Assembly (NCBI GenBank): GCA_964453915.1
Contig: CAYVPW010000002.1
Location: forward strand, 1 to 64,000
DNA: 64,000 nt
Reading direction: 5' to 3'
Source of the DNA: UBA1259 sp964453915
GTDB taxonomy: Bacteria; Bacillota; Clostridia; Christensenellales; Borkfalkiaceae
The notes under the pieces are model-generated. The model was not told where the DNA came from and did no database searches. It saw only the letters and a list, made by a program, of their open reading frames with translations. This document shows, one piece after another, positions 1 through 8,273 of the stretch (the first letter of the stretch is position 1; every line of letters begins with the position of its first letter). The position numbers and the translations under genes are program-made.

Positions 1-138
1 ACATATTTTCATACTTCAAAGATTTTGACAGAAACTTTCAAAATAACTATTATTTCGTCTTATTTCCTTCTATTCAATTTTTAAGCTACCTCCGTCAACA
101 TCGGTTGACGTTTGCCGTCCCTTGCGGACAGCCTATAC

Positions 139-378
139 ATAATAACATAAGCATTTTATTAAGTCAAGCATTTTTTCAAAGTTTTTCAAATTTTTTTTAA
201 CTTTTTTCAAAAAACTTTTTTGACACAAAATATAGTGTTTTTATTTGATTCATACACGATATTTTGATTTTTCGCATAACCCAAATCATTAAATAATTTC
301 TAATGATTTTACTTATGTATTTCACTCACCAACGATGAGTGTAGTTGAGATTATATAGTAAAACTTAAATTAAGTCAA
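139..378 (-). promoter_or_regulatory. Tandem strong promoters reading leftward (probable rRNA operon promoters)
   Basis: On the minus strand there are two near-identical sigma-A promoters. P1 has -35 TTGACT (373-378), a 17-bp spacer and -10 TATAAT (350-355). P2 has -35 TTGACT (162-167), a 17-bp spacer and -10 TATTAT (139-144). Both are preceded by the same A/T-rich block (TTTGAAAAAA..GCTTGACTTAA), like UP elements. The transcript leaves the window at base 1 with no open frame, passing a TCTTTGAA stretch that resembles a Firmicute boxA. Tandem promoters plus a non-coding leader suggest an rRNA operon just outside the window, but no rRNA sequence is visible. The rest of 1-557 has no gene. Confidence 0.6.
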
Positions 379-521
379 GCGTTTTTTCAAAGTTTTTAAA
401 AAAAGTTTAAAAACTTTTAAATTAGTCAAAACGTGCCCTTTTTCTTAAGTATTTACCTACCGTTTTAATGCATATCAAAAATGCAAAATACTTATTTGCA
501 ACCGTACGCCATTATAAAGGT

Positions 522-556
522 CGCCTTATATATTATATATAATGTTTAGCAAGGCG
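522..556 (-). terminator. Hairpin after mnmA
   Basis: An inverted repeat CGCCTT...AAGGCG with an AT-rich, partly self-complementary loop lies directly after the mnmA stop codon. It has no clear T tract, so it may be a weak terminator or an mRNA 3' stabiliser. Confidence 0.35.
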
Positions 557-557
557 G

Positions 558-1637
558 TTAAAACAGCGCCTTTTCTATCACTCCGCCGCCGATACATTTA
601 TCCCCTTGATAGAAAACCGCAAACTGCCCTTCGGTGATGGCGCGCTGCTTTTCTTCAAAGTCTACTCTTATATATCCGTCGCAAAATTCCAACGAACATT
701 TTTGTTCGGGTTGGCGATATCTGAATTTTCCCGTACATTCTATTTTGTTCCCTTGCGGCTTATACGGAATAAAATTCATTTCTTTCATAATAAGCCCTTT
801 ACTATAAAGTTTTTCCTCTTGACCGTGAGCAACGTACAAAATATTGTTTTTTAAATCTTTTTCTATAACAAACCAACGAGAACCATCGTCTCCTTTTTGC
901 CCGCCGATATTAAGCCCACGCCTTTGCCCTATCGTATAATACATAAGTCCCAAATGCTCGCCAAGCACCTTGCCGTCATACGTCATAATCTTGCCTTTTT
1001 TTGCAGGAATATACGTTTGTAAAAACTTTCTGAAATTTCTTTCGCCTATAAAACAAATACCGGTGGAATCTTTTTTTGCCGCCGTTGCAAGCCCGTGTTT
1101 TTCCGCAATCGCACGCACTTCGCCTTTTTCTAGTTTGCCCAAAGGGAACAAAACTTTATCGAGTTGAGATTGCGAAAGTTGATTTAAAAAATACGTTTGG
1201 TCTTTACCGACGTCCTTTGCCTTTAATAAATAGTGCGTATCCCCGTCGTGCAAAATATCGCAATAATGCCCCGTGGCTATATAATCCGCACCAAGCTCCA
1301 TTGCTTTTTCTTTAAAATCCTTAAACTTTATTTCTCTATTACACAAAACGTCCGGATTGGGAGTTCTACCTGCGTTATACTCTCTTAAAAAATAAGAAAA
1401 AACCCTGTCCATATACTCTTTGGCAAAATTGACCGAATAATACGGAATACCTATTGCGTTTGCTACACGGCGAACGTCTGCAAAGTCCTCTTCTCCAGTA
1501 CACGCACCGCACTCGTCTTTTTCTTCCCAGTTGTTCATATAAAGCCCGATAACGTTGTATCCCTGTTCTTTTAATAAAAGTGCAGCAACCGAACTGTCTA
1601 CGCCGCCGCTCATTCCGACGACTACCGTTTTTGCCAT
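558..1637 (-). CDS. mnmA: tRNA-specific 2-thiouridylase MnmA
   Basis: Adds sulfur to U34 of tRNA-Lys, -Glu and -Gln, taking persulfide sulfur from a cysteine desulfurase relay. The 359-residue length is normal. The N-terminal ATP-pyrophosphatase loop SGGVDSS is at residues 10-16. The catalytic cysteines are C99 (PDVLCNREIKF) and C195 (STGICFIGERNF). The C-terminal part has the usual beta-barrel region (YTIGQRRGL). An AAAGGAG site precedes the ATG. It lies 24 bp downstream of a GDSL hydrolase gene on the same strand and probably shares its promoter at 2735-2763. No mnmA-coupled cysteine desulfurase gene is adjacent. Confidence 0.97.
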   Translation of the reverse strand: MAKTVVVGMSGGVDSSVAALLLKEQGYNVIGLYMNNWEEKDECGACTGEEDFADVRRVANAIGIPYYSVNFAKEYMDRVFSYFLREYNAGRTPNPDVLCNREIKFKDFKEKAMELGADYIATGHYCDILHDGDTHYLLKAKDVGKDQTYFLNQLSQSQLDKVLFPLGKLEKGEVRAIAEKHGLATAAKKDSTGICFIGERNFRKFLQTYIPAKKGKIMTYDGKVLGEHLGLMYYTIGQRRGLNIGGQKGDDGSRWFVIEKDLKNNILYVAHGQEEKLYSKGLIMKEMNFIPYKPQGNKIECTGKFRYRQPEQKCSLEFCDGYIRVDFEEKQRAITEGQFAVFYQGDKCIGGGVIEKALF

Positions 1638-1661
1638 TGTTTTCTCCTTTATTTTTTTGTC

Positions 1662-2693
1662 TTAAATTCCGAACGCCTTTTTTACCTCGTCAAAATAACC
1701 CAAAGCATCCATACGCTTATAAATCAAATCACCTATAATATCATAAGCAAACGCCAAAAAGTGAGTTGCGTCTACTTCCGCACTGTCAACCGTCATTTTC
1801 AAAAATCTGTACGGCGTTTTTCCTTCTTTCATAAGCGCAAGGTCTTCTTTGTTGGGCTTTAAGCCGTAATCCTTAAACACACCGTTTTCGCTAGAAAAAT
1901 ATTCCCTGAGATTTATATATTTATCTCCGAAAGCCGCTGACATTTCTTTTTCTAATTCTTTTCTGCCCTCTTTGTTTTCCGTATGTAAACCTACAACGAC
2001 AAAACGCTCTTTATTCAATTTTTGACGAGCTATTGCTTTCTGTATTTGAGAAACGAGAATTTTTGGATTTTGCACTCCGTTTTCGTCTTCCCAACCGCCG
2101 TTTTGTCCCATAAAGAACACGGAAACATAGTCTAAACAAGCAGAATGACCGGAAGCGATTATCGGAGTTCCCTTAGGCACAACCGTTTCTTCACCCTCCG
2201 TTAGCCTTTTAAAACTATATTTCGGGTTTGGATCAATCCAAAATGCGCCGGTGGATATTACACCCTTTATTCCGCCTATTTCAACGGGGTTTAGTCCACG
2301 CACGCCGTTGCCGTCTTGAAGAAGAGGCGCAACCTTTTTACCGTTTGAAGAAACAAACTCAATCGGAACTGAAGACAAATACTTAGGAATTACCAAATCA
2401 CTTGCCAAAACGTACGGAAAAGCACCGTTTCTACCCAAAATAGTCAAGGTCGTTTCTCCGCCAACGCCCATGTTGACTACGGGCGGACAAAAAATCCTTT
2501 CTTCTCCGCAATATTGCGAAAACAAGTTTTGCGATAAAAGCGTTTGCAGCCTGTTTGCATACGGGTGCGGTTGCATAGTAGATTCGCACGCTCCGTAAGT
2601 TAAACTATCCCCCCAACAAACTACGCCGGGCAAATATCTTTTGACAACGTTTAACACTTCTTTATGATTGTCGTTAGAAATTCTTTGAGCCAT
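1662..2693 (-). CDS. SGNH/GDSL-family hydrolase
   Basis: Predicted esterase or acyl/acetyl hydrolase of the SGNH fold, 343 residues. Block I is CWGDSLTYGA with the nucleophile Ser30. VNMGVGGETT gives the Gly of block II, and an Asp/His pair near the C-terminus (DATHF, about residue 310) fits the catalytic DxxH. There is no signal peptide, so a cytoplasmic enzyme is likely. The substrate cannot be told from sequence. RBS AAGGAGCAATCT precedes the ATG. First gene of a two-gene unit with mnmA; the pairing looks positional rather than functional. Confidence 0.8.
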   Translation of the reverse strand: MAQRISNDNHKEVLNVVKRYLPGVVCWGDSLTYGACESTMQPHPYANRLQTLLSQNLFSQYCGEERIFCPPVVNMGVGGETTLTILGRNGAFPYVLASDLVIPKYLSSVPIEFVSSNGKKVAPLLQDGNGVRGLNPVEIGGIKGVISTGAFWIDPNPKYSFKRLTEGEETVVPKGTPIIASGHSACLDYVSVFFMGQNGGWEDENGVQNPKILVSQIQKAIARQKLNKERFVVVGLHTENKEGRKELEKEMSAAFGDKYINLREYFSSENGVFKDYGLKPNKEDLALMKEGKTPYRFLKMTVDSAEVDATHFLAFAYDIIGDLIYKRMDALGYFDEVKKAFGI

Positions 2694-2734
2694 TAGATTG
2701 CTCCTTCATATTTTATATTTTTTATATAAATAAT

Positions 2735-2763
2735 ATTATAAAATGCAACCCGCAACTTGTCAA
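2735..2763 (-). promoter_or_regulatory. Promoter for the GDSL hydrolase-mnmA unit
   Basis: Minus-strand TTGACA (2758-2763), 17-bp spacer, TATAAT (2735-2740): a perfect consensus match about 40 bp upstream of the hydrolase start. Confidence 0.85.
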
Positions 2764-2918
2764 CGCAAATATAAGCCATTTTTTTATGCAAAAGTCGCTA
2801 TTTTACCCGCTAGGTGGGATAATTTTATAAAACACTTGATTATTTTAAATAATTTTGCTATTCTTTATATGATAGATTGATTAAATTAAAATGTATTGAA
2901 CGCGAGAAAAAACAAAAA

Positions 2919-3050
2919 ATGAAAAAACCTGTTAAAATTACAATTTTTATTATTATAGTTGTTTTAATTATAATCGTTTCGATATTCGAAATGTATGCAT
3001 TTATAATTGGAATCGGATTGCTTTTTTCGTTCTTTAGTACAAAGAAATAA
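2919..3050 (+). CDS. Small membrane protein, 43 aa
   Basis: An open frame from ATG 2919 to TAA 3050 encodes 43 residues: a short basic start (MKKPVK), two hydrophobic stretches (about 7-22 and 27-39) and the tail STKK. It looks like a double-spanning small membrane peptide. A promoter-like TTGATT-17-TATTCT lies about 70 bp upstream, near 2837. No good ribosome site is visible, which lowers confidence. It may be co-transcribed with the CNNM-like gene 33 bp downstream. No family recognised. Confidence 0.4.
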   Translation: MKKPVKITIFIIIVVLIIIVSIFEMYAFIIGIGLLFSFFSTKK

Positions 3051-3083
3051 AAAATCGAATTTTAACCCGTAAAGGAGAATTTT

Positions 3084-4355
3084 ATGCCAGAAGGCACTGT
3101 TCCACTGCTGATTGCCCTAATTGTTTTAATATTGATGTCGGGATTTTTTTCGTCTACGGAAACCGCTTATTCTTGTTGCAGTAGAATTAAACTCCGTTCT
3201 TGGATAAGCAACGGAAATAAAAAAGCAAAAAAAGTGTTAGAACTTGCAGAAGAGAACTACGATAACCTTATCACAACCCTGCTTGTGGGAAACAACATAG
3301 TAAATCTTACTGCGGCAACGCTTTCTACAATACTGTTTGCAAAACTCCTTGCAAACTCTAACGTTGACTCTTCTTTTATATCAACCGTAGTAATTACGGT
3401 GGTGGTCCTTATTTTTGGGGAAATCACGCCAAAGTTTATGGCAAAATCTATGCCGGAAAAAATGGCTATGTTTTATTACAACCTGATAATGCCGTTTTAC
3501 TATCTTTTTTACCCCGTAAATCTTTTGTTTAAGGGTTGGAAATGGATTTTAAGTAAAATATTCCGTTTCAAAACGGAAGACGTTATCACGGAAGACGAAA
3601 TTATGACCGTGGTAGAAGAAGCGGAAGAAGACGGAACTATAAGAGAAGAAGAAACTAATCTTATCCGCTCCGTAATAGAGTTTGACGACGTTGAGGTGGG
3701 CGATATTTTAGTGCCGAGGGTAAACATCGTTGCGGTAGACGTGGATTCTTCTATGGAAGATATAAAAAAGGTTTTTGATAAAGAAGGCTATTCAAGACTT
3801 CCCGTATACAAAAACAGCATAGACACCATAATAGGAACAATACACGAAAAGGACTTTTATAAAGCCTATCTTAAAGGGGCTAAAAGTTTAAACGATATTT
3901 TGCAAAAGGCCTTATACACGACGGAACACGCAAAAATATCTAAACTACTTAAACAACTGCAAAACAAAAAAGTTCATATGGCGGTAGTGCTAGACGAATA
4001 CGGCGGAACGCTGGGTATTATTACGCTAGAAGATATTTTAGAAGAACTTGTCGGCGAAATTTGGGACGAACACGATCAAGAGATAAATTACATAAAAGAA
4101 ATCGGTGAAAATCAATACATTGCAGAAGGAAACGCCAGAATATCAGACGTTTTTGAGTTTTTCGGAATAGACGAAGAAGAAAACGATGCAGATTCCACCA
4201 CTCTTAGCGGTTGGCTTATAGAAAATTTAGGAGAAATCCCCAGAAGTGGTATAAAATTCGACTTTAAAAATTTAACCTTTCAAGTGATTAAATCTACCGT
4301 AAAAAGAGTGTTGCAAGTAAAAATAACCGTATCACAAGAAACAGAAGAAGAATAA
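3084..4355 (+). CDS. CNNM/CorC (HlyC/CorC, TlyC-like) family membrane protein
   Basis: 423 residues. The N-terminal DUF21/CNNM transmembrane region (about 1-150, four hydrophobic segments including an SGFFSSTETAYS start) is followed by two CBS domains (about 200-330; VPRVNIVAVDVDSSMEDI and LEDILEELVGEIWDEHD) and a C-terminal CorC_HlyC domain (about 345-420). This is the architecture of Mg2+/Co2+ efflux or Mg-homeostasis proteins, with CBS domains binding adenine nucleotides. The older name haemolysin is misleading. Strong RBS AAAGGAGAA. Followed at once by a terminator overlapping its stop codon. Confidence 0.92.
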   Translation: MPEGTVPLLIALIVLILMSGFFSSTETAYSCCSRIKLRSWISNGNKKAKKVLELAEENYDNLITTLLVGNNIVNLTAATLSTILFAKLLANSNVDSSFISTVVITVVVLIFGEITPKFMAKSMPEKMAMFYYNLIMPFYYLFYPVNLLFKGWKWILSKIFRFKTEDVITEDEIMTVVEEAEEDGTIREEETNLIRSVIEFDDVEVGDILVPRVNIVAVDVDSSMEDIKKVFDKEGYSRLPVYKNSIDTIIGTIHEKDFYKAYLKGAKSLNDILQKALYTTEHAKISKLLKQLQNKKVHMAVVLDEYGGTLGIITLEDILEELVGEIWDEHDQEINYIKEIGENQYIAEGNARISDVFEFFGIDEEENDADSTTLSGWLIENLGEIPRSGIKFDFKNLTFQVIKSTVKRVLQVKITVSQETEEE

Positions 4356-4380
4356 CGCCGTAAAAGGCGTTTTCTTTTCT
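4354..4380 (+). terminator. Terminator after CNNM-like gene
   Basis: Stem AACGCC / GGCGTT (4354-4359, 4366-4371) followed by TTCTTTTC, starting inside the stop codon. Confidence 0.8.
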
Positions 4381-4384
4381 ATAC

Positions 4385-4461
4385 GTACCCGTAGCGCAAA
4401 TGGATAGAGTTTCAGATTCCGATTCTGACGGTTGCAGGTTCAAATCCTGTCGGGTACGCCA
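4385..4461 (+). tRNA. tRNA-Arg (anticodon CCG)
   Basis: 77 nt with encoded CCA. Acceptor GTACCCG pairs with CGGGTAC, anticodon stem TCAGA/TCTGA encloses loop TTCCGAT with anticodon CCG, and the T arm has GCAGG-TTCAAAT-CCTGT (one G-T pair). It reads codon CGG, which is rare in the surrounding genes. Confidence 0.95.
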
Positions 4462-4475
4462 CTAAAAATAAATGT

Positions 4476-4508
4476 CTTGATACCGTAAAGGCATCAGGAT
4501 TTTTATTT
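4476..4508 (+). terminator. Terminator after tRNA-Arg
   Basis: Stem CTTGATACC / GGCATCAGG (one mismatch) with loop GTAAA and a following ATTTTTATTT tract. Confidence 0.75.
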
Positions 4509-4564
4509 GCAAATCTTTATACAACAGGGCTAAATAGGGCTAAATACTATTTAAGGAGAAAACA

Positions 4565-5593
4565 ATGAACGGCAAAACCGATTATTTTATAAACGATGAA
4601 ATAACCGTAATATCCCCAAAAGAAAACCAAACCGTTTATTTGGTAAACGATTATACAAGGCGCTGGCTAAACGCCCCTTCCTACGAACAGCTAAAAGCCG
4701 ACTACGGCAAAGGCGAAAGATTAAAGGCTAAGCCCTTAACCCTATCGTGGAAATTTACAGAAAGTGCATCTTTTTTCTCTATAAAAATCACAAACGACGA
4801 CGGTGATATTATAATAAAAAACACGGAAAAACAAAGATTAACCGTAAAAGACCTGAAAGTGGGCAAAAATTACGTTTGGGAAGTGACCGCATATATAAAC
4901 GACGTTCCCGTTATAAAAAAACAAAGCAAATTCAAAACGGCTTTAACCCCTAGAATTATCGACCTAAAAGGCGTTTCCGGTGCAAGAGACGTTGCGTTTT
5001 TTTCTAACGACGTAAAACAAGGTTTAATTTTTAGAAGCGCTAATTTAGACGGGCTTACAAAATCCGGCAAAGCCGCCGCAAAACACCGCTACAACGTTAA
5101 AACGGAAATAGATTTAAGGCGTGGCGGAGAAGGCACTGCAGGCACGTACTCACCCGTTAAAGGCGCAAACTACTATAACTATTCGGGTGCGTTTTACGTT
5201 AGAACGGAAGCGAGCCTGCTTGACCCCGTTTATCAAAAAAACGTTGCTGACACCATATCTGTTTTTGCCAATAAAGATAACTATCCCATACTTTTTCATT
5301 GCTTTGCAGGGCGCGACAGAACGGGAACGATAGCGGTTTTATTACAGGCTCTTTTGGGCGCAAACTACAAAGATATAAAAACGGATTACGAAATTTCCTT
5401 TTTAACAAGCACAGGCTGTATGGACGGCGCTCTTCCGGAAATAATGATTCCGCAATTTAATTCTTTAATGGATTATTTAATAAATTATTCAGATAAATCT
5501 TTAAGCGAAAATACCGAGAAATTTTTAATAGATATAGGTGTTTCTAAAAGCGATTTAAATAGCATAAAAAGCATTATGTCTAATAAATCATAA
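4565..5593 (+). CDS. Tyrosine/dual-specificity phosphatase-like protein with N-terminal Fn3-like domain
   Basis: 342 residues. The C-terminal half resembles the Y_phosphatase3 family: entry motif FRSANLDGLT, substrate-loop region TEIDLRRGGE, and the active-site P loop HCFAGRDRTG with Cys246 and Arg252 (HCX5R). The first 125 residues look like a beta-sandwich (LSWKFTESASFFSIKI..), as in other phosphatases of this family. There is no signal peptide, so it is probably cytoplasmic; the substrate could be phosphotyrosine, phosphoinositide or a sugar phosphate. RBS AAGGAGAAAACA. Stands alone between tRNA-Arg and a bidirectional terminator shared with guaB. Confidence 0.85.
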   Translation: MNGKTDYFINDEITVISPKENQTVYLVNDYTRRWLNAPSYEQLKADYGKGERLKAKPLTLSWKFTESASFFSIKITNDDGDIIIKNTEKQRLTVKDLKVGKNYVWEVTAYINDVPVIKKQSKFKTALTPRIIDLKGVSGARDVAFFSNDVKQGLIFRSANLDGLTKSGKAAAKHRYNVKTEIDLRRGGEGTAGTYSPVKGANYYNYSGAFYVRTEASLLDPVYQKNVADTISVFANKDNYPILFHCFAGRDRTGTIAVLLQALLGANYKDIKTDYEISFLTSTGCMDGALPEIMIPQFNSLMDYLINYSDKSLSENTEKFLIDIGVSKSDLNSIKSIMSNKS

Positions 5594-5625
5594 ATACTTT
5601 AGTTTGTTTTTAATCTCTTTCATTT

Positions 5626-5668
5626 AAAAACAGAAGCGAGAGAATTTTTCTCTCGCTTCTGTTTTTTA
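5626..5668. terminator. Bidirectional terminator between phosphatase gene and guaB
   Basis: A perfect 16-bp stem (AACAGAAGCGAGAGAA and its complement, 5629-5644/5648-5663) with flanking A and T runs can end transcription from both sides. Confidence 0.93.
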
Positions 5669-5689
5669 TATCCGTATCCGTTTTGACAA

Positions 5690-7195
5690 TTATCTTACGG
5701 AGTTGTTCTTGTCCTTTTGAATAACGTCGTGTGCGCCGCCTTCCACTATACTCGTTGCGGAAACCAAGGTGATGACCGCTTTTTCTTGAAGTTCCGGAAT
5801 GGTTAATGCGCCGCAGTTGCACATTGTGGATTTTACTTTAGATAAACTCATTGCAACGTTATCTTTAAGAGTGCCCGCATACGGAACGTAAGAATCAACG
5901 CCTTCTTCAAAAGAAAGTTTTTTATCGCCGCCAAGGTCGTATCTTTGCCAGTTTCTTGCCCTTGCAGAACCTTCGCCCCAATATTCTTTATAATAAGTGC
6001 CGCCTATGCTTACTTTTGCAGAAGGACTTTCGTCAAATCTGGCAAAATATCTGCCTAGCATAACGAAATCCGCTCCCATAGCAAGCGCCAAGGTTATGTG
6101 GTGATCGTAAACGATACCGCCGTCCGAACAAACAGGAACGTAAACGCCCGTTTCTTTATAATATTCGTCTCTTGCTTTGCAAACTTCTATCAATGCAGTG
6201 GCTTGTCCGCGACCGATTCCCTTTGTTTCTCTAGTAATACAAATAGAGCCGCCGCCGATACCTACCTTTATAAAGTCCGCACCGCAGTCTGCCAAAAATC
6301 TAAATCCATCCGCACTTACAACGTTTCCCGCACCGACCTTTACTTTATCACCGTAGTTATCCCTAATCCACTTTAAGGTGATTTTTTGCCAATCCGAATA
6401 CCCTTCGGAAGAGTCTATACACAAAACGTCAGCACCCGCTTCTTTCAATGCAGGAACTCTCTCTGCAAAGTCTCTCGTGTTTATCCCCGCACCTACAACG
6501 TACCTTTTAGAATCGTCCAAAATTTCGTTAGGGTTTTGTTTGTGGCTATCGTAGTCTTTTCTAAAAACGAAATATAAAAGTTTTCCGTCTGCGGAAACTA
6601 TCGGAAGCGAATTTAATTTATGGTCCCAAATAATATCGTTTGCTTCTTTTAAGGTTGTTCCTTCTTTAGCATAAATCAACTTATCGAACGGAGTCATAAA
6701 CTCTGAAACTTGCAAGTCTAAACTCATTCTGCTTATACGGTAATCTCTCCCCGTAACAACACCCAAAAGTTTCCCGTCTGCCGTTCCGTCGTCAGTCACG
6801 GCAATGGTGGAGTGCCCCGTTTTTTCTTTTAATTCTAACACGTCTTTAAGCGTATCGGTGGGTTTAACGTTAGAATCGCTTTGCACAAAGCCCGCCTTGC
6901 TGCTTTTAGCCTTTTTTACCATAGCCGCTTCGTCCGCAATGCTTTGAGAACCGTAAATAAAAGATACGCCGCCTTCTTTAGCAAGAGCAACGGCAAGTTT
7001 ATCACCGGAAACCGATTGCATTATGGCGGAAACCATAGGGATATTCATTGTAATAGGAGATTGCTCCCCTTTCTTGAACTTTACAAGCGGCGTTTTTAAG
7101 CTTACGTTTGCGGGAATACATTCACTTGAAGAATGACCCGGAACTAATAAATATTCGTTAAACGTGTGAGAAGGTTCGTTAATAAATTTTGCCAT
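5690..7195 (-). CDS. guaB: IMP dehydrogenase, Tritrichomonas foetus-like type
   Basis: NAD-dependent oxidation of IMP to XMP, the committed step of guanine nucleotide synthesis. 501 residues, with two CBS repeats (about 100-220) inserted in the TIM barrel. The active-site loop reads GGGSICITRE with Cys319, and the mobile flap WQRYD carries Arg418-Tyr419. K310 and E431 are also present. This numbering matches what I recall for the 503-residue T. foetus enzyme, including the catalytic Cys319 and Arg418-Tyr419, and differs from the usual bacterial GPGSICTTR form. RBS AAAGGAGAAAAAAC. Preceded by a 150-nt structured leader and a consensus promoter; monocistronic. Confidence 0.97.
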   Translation of the reverse strand: MAKFINEPSHTFNEYLLVPGHSSSECIPANVSLKTPLVKFKKGEQSPITMNIPMVSAIMQSVSGDKLAVALAKEGGVSFIYGSQSIADEAAMVKKAKSSKAGFVQSDSNVKPTDTLKDVLELKEKTGHSTIAVTDDGTADGKLLGVVTGRDYRISRMSLDLQVSEFMTPFDKLIYAKEGTTLKEANDIIWDHKLNSLPIVSADGKLLYFVFRKDYDSHKQNPNEILDDSKRYVVGAGINTRDFAERVPALKEAGADVLCIDSSEGYSDWQKITLKWIRDNYGDKVKVGAGNVVSADGFRFLADCGADFIKVGIGGGSICITRETKGIGRGQATALIEVCKARDEYYKETGVYVPVCSDGGIVYDHHITLALAMGADFVMLGRYFARFDESPSAKVSIGGTYYKEYWGEGSARARNWQRYDLGGDKKLSFEEGVDSYVPYAGTLKDNVAMSLSKVKSTMCNCGALTIPELQEKAVITLVSATSIVEGGAHDVIQKDKNNSVR

Positions 7196-7348
7196 TGTTT
7201 TTTCTCCTTTTTTTGCTCATTCTTAGTAGTTAAAATTAAAGGCGTGCTTATCCCTTGAGAATAAGTACGCCCGAACGGTTTTTGTTTGTCCGATACGGAT
7301 TAAAGCAACGCGCTTTAGTTCACCGTCGGCTATATTATTTCTTTAATT
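7196..7348 (-). promoter_or_regulatory. Structured 5' leader of guaB, candidate attenuator or riboswitch
   Basis: The untranslated leader folds into two parts. First is an irregular nested hairpin (CCGA..CGG..TAAAGC paired with GCTTTA..CCG..TCGG, 7286-7328). Second is an 11-bp stem (GGCGTACTTAT / ATAAGCACGCC, 7240-7271) followed by TTTAATTTT, resembling an intrinsic terminator ahead of the coding sequence. CGGTGAAC in the first hairpin can alternatively pair with the ACCGTTC just before the second, which would act as an antiterminator. I do not recognise a known purine, PRPP or ppGpp riboswitch consensus. Confidence 0.5.
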
Positions 7349-7354
7349 TTATTG

Positions 7355-7383
7355 ATTTTAGCATACTAAATAAAAAAAATCAA
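7355..7383 (-). promoter_or_regulatory. guaB promoter
   Basis: Minus strand TTGATT (7378-7383), 17-bp spacer, TAAAAT (7355-7360), placing the start near 7348. Confidence 0.8.
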
Positions 7384-7508
7384 CCTTTTTTAGCCGTTCT
7401 TACGTTTTTATTGAATTTCTTTACCGTTTTTGCCGTGTGTTTTTTCACTTGACCGAATATTTTCTTTATGATATATTTTTAAAAGTAAAAATTGGAGTTG
7501 AAACTAAA

Positions 7509-8186
7509 ATGATAAAAGCCGTTTTATTAGACGTTGACAATACCATATTAGATTTTGATAAGTGTGCGGAAGAATCAATTAAAAAAGCGTGTTTAGCCGC
7601 TGGTATAACGTACAACGCCGACTTTATGAACGGTTTTACACAAGTAAATAATTCTCTTTGGAAACAAGTGGAAGATTCTAAAATTACCAAAGTACAACTT
7701 CACTCCGTGCGCTTTCATTTAGTTTTTAAAGAATGGAAAATAATCGCCGATGCGGATAAATTTGAAAGGGATTTTAAGTTGTTTCTTAAAGAAAGTGCAC
7801 AAAAAGTAAAAGGGGCTGACGATATTGTAGAATATCTAAGCAAAAAATATTTGCTTGCCGTTGCAAGCAACTCTAACTACAATCAACAAATAAAAAGGCT
7901 TACCGCAGCGGGATTTACCCCGTTTATAAACAAATTTTATTTTTCTGCCGAAATCGGGCACGAAAAACCCGGCAAAGCCTTTTTCGATTACTGTATAAAC
8001 GACTTAAAAGAGTATAAAAAAAGTGAAATAATAATTATTGGCGATTCTCTAAACGCGGATATTTCGGGCGGAATAAACGCAGGCATAAAAACCTGTTGGT
8101 TTAACCCCAAAAATCTAGACGAACCGAAAAATTATAAAATAGACTACACCGTGCAATCTTTAGAAGAAATAAAACGCTACCTTTAA
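7509..8186 (+). CDS. HAD-superfamily hydrolase, YjjG/subfamily IA type
   Basis: 225 residues from ATG 7509. A longer frame opens at 7437, but only the start at 7509 gives the canonical DVDNT motif at the N-terminus (D8, D10) and has a GGAG upstream. Motif II is VASNSNYN, the motif III lysine lies in EKPGKAFFDY, and motif IV is IIGDSLNADISGG. An alpha-helical cap sits between. Related enzymes are nucleotide 5'-monophosphatases (YjjG) or phosphoglycolate-type phosphatases; the substrate is not decidable. Followed by the rhaA promoter, so probably a single gene. Confidence 0.85.
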   Translation: MIKAVLLDVDNTILDFDKCAEESIKKACLAAGITYNADFMNGFTQVNNSLWKQVEDSKITKVQLHSVRFHLVFKEWKIIADADKFERDFKLFLKESAQKVKGADDIVEYLSKKYLLAVASNSNYNQQIKRLTAAGFTPFINKFYFSAEIGHEKPGKAFFDYCINDLKEYKKSEIIIIGDSLNADISGGINAGIKTCWFNPKNLDEPKNYKIDYTVQSLEEIKRYL

Positions 8187-8207
8187 CGCAAATAAATGTT
8201 TTTGTCG

Positions 8208-8236
8208 TTGACTATTAAAGGACTTTGTGATAGAAT
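8208..8236 (+). promoter_or_regulatory. rhaA promoter
   Basis: TTGACT (8208-8213), 17-bp spacer, TAGAAT (8231-8236), about 38 bp before the ATG with an AAGGAG site. Confidence 0.75.
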
Positions 8237-8273
8237 ACTAATAAATGTAATGTAATTAAATAAGGAGAAAATT

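Noticed and set aside
7437..7508. Longer N-terminus of the HAD hydrolase
   Set aside because: The extra 24 residues are non-homologous and the ribosome site and DxD motif both point to 7509.
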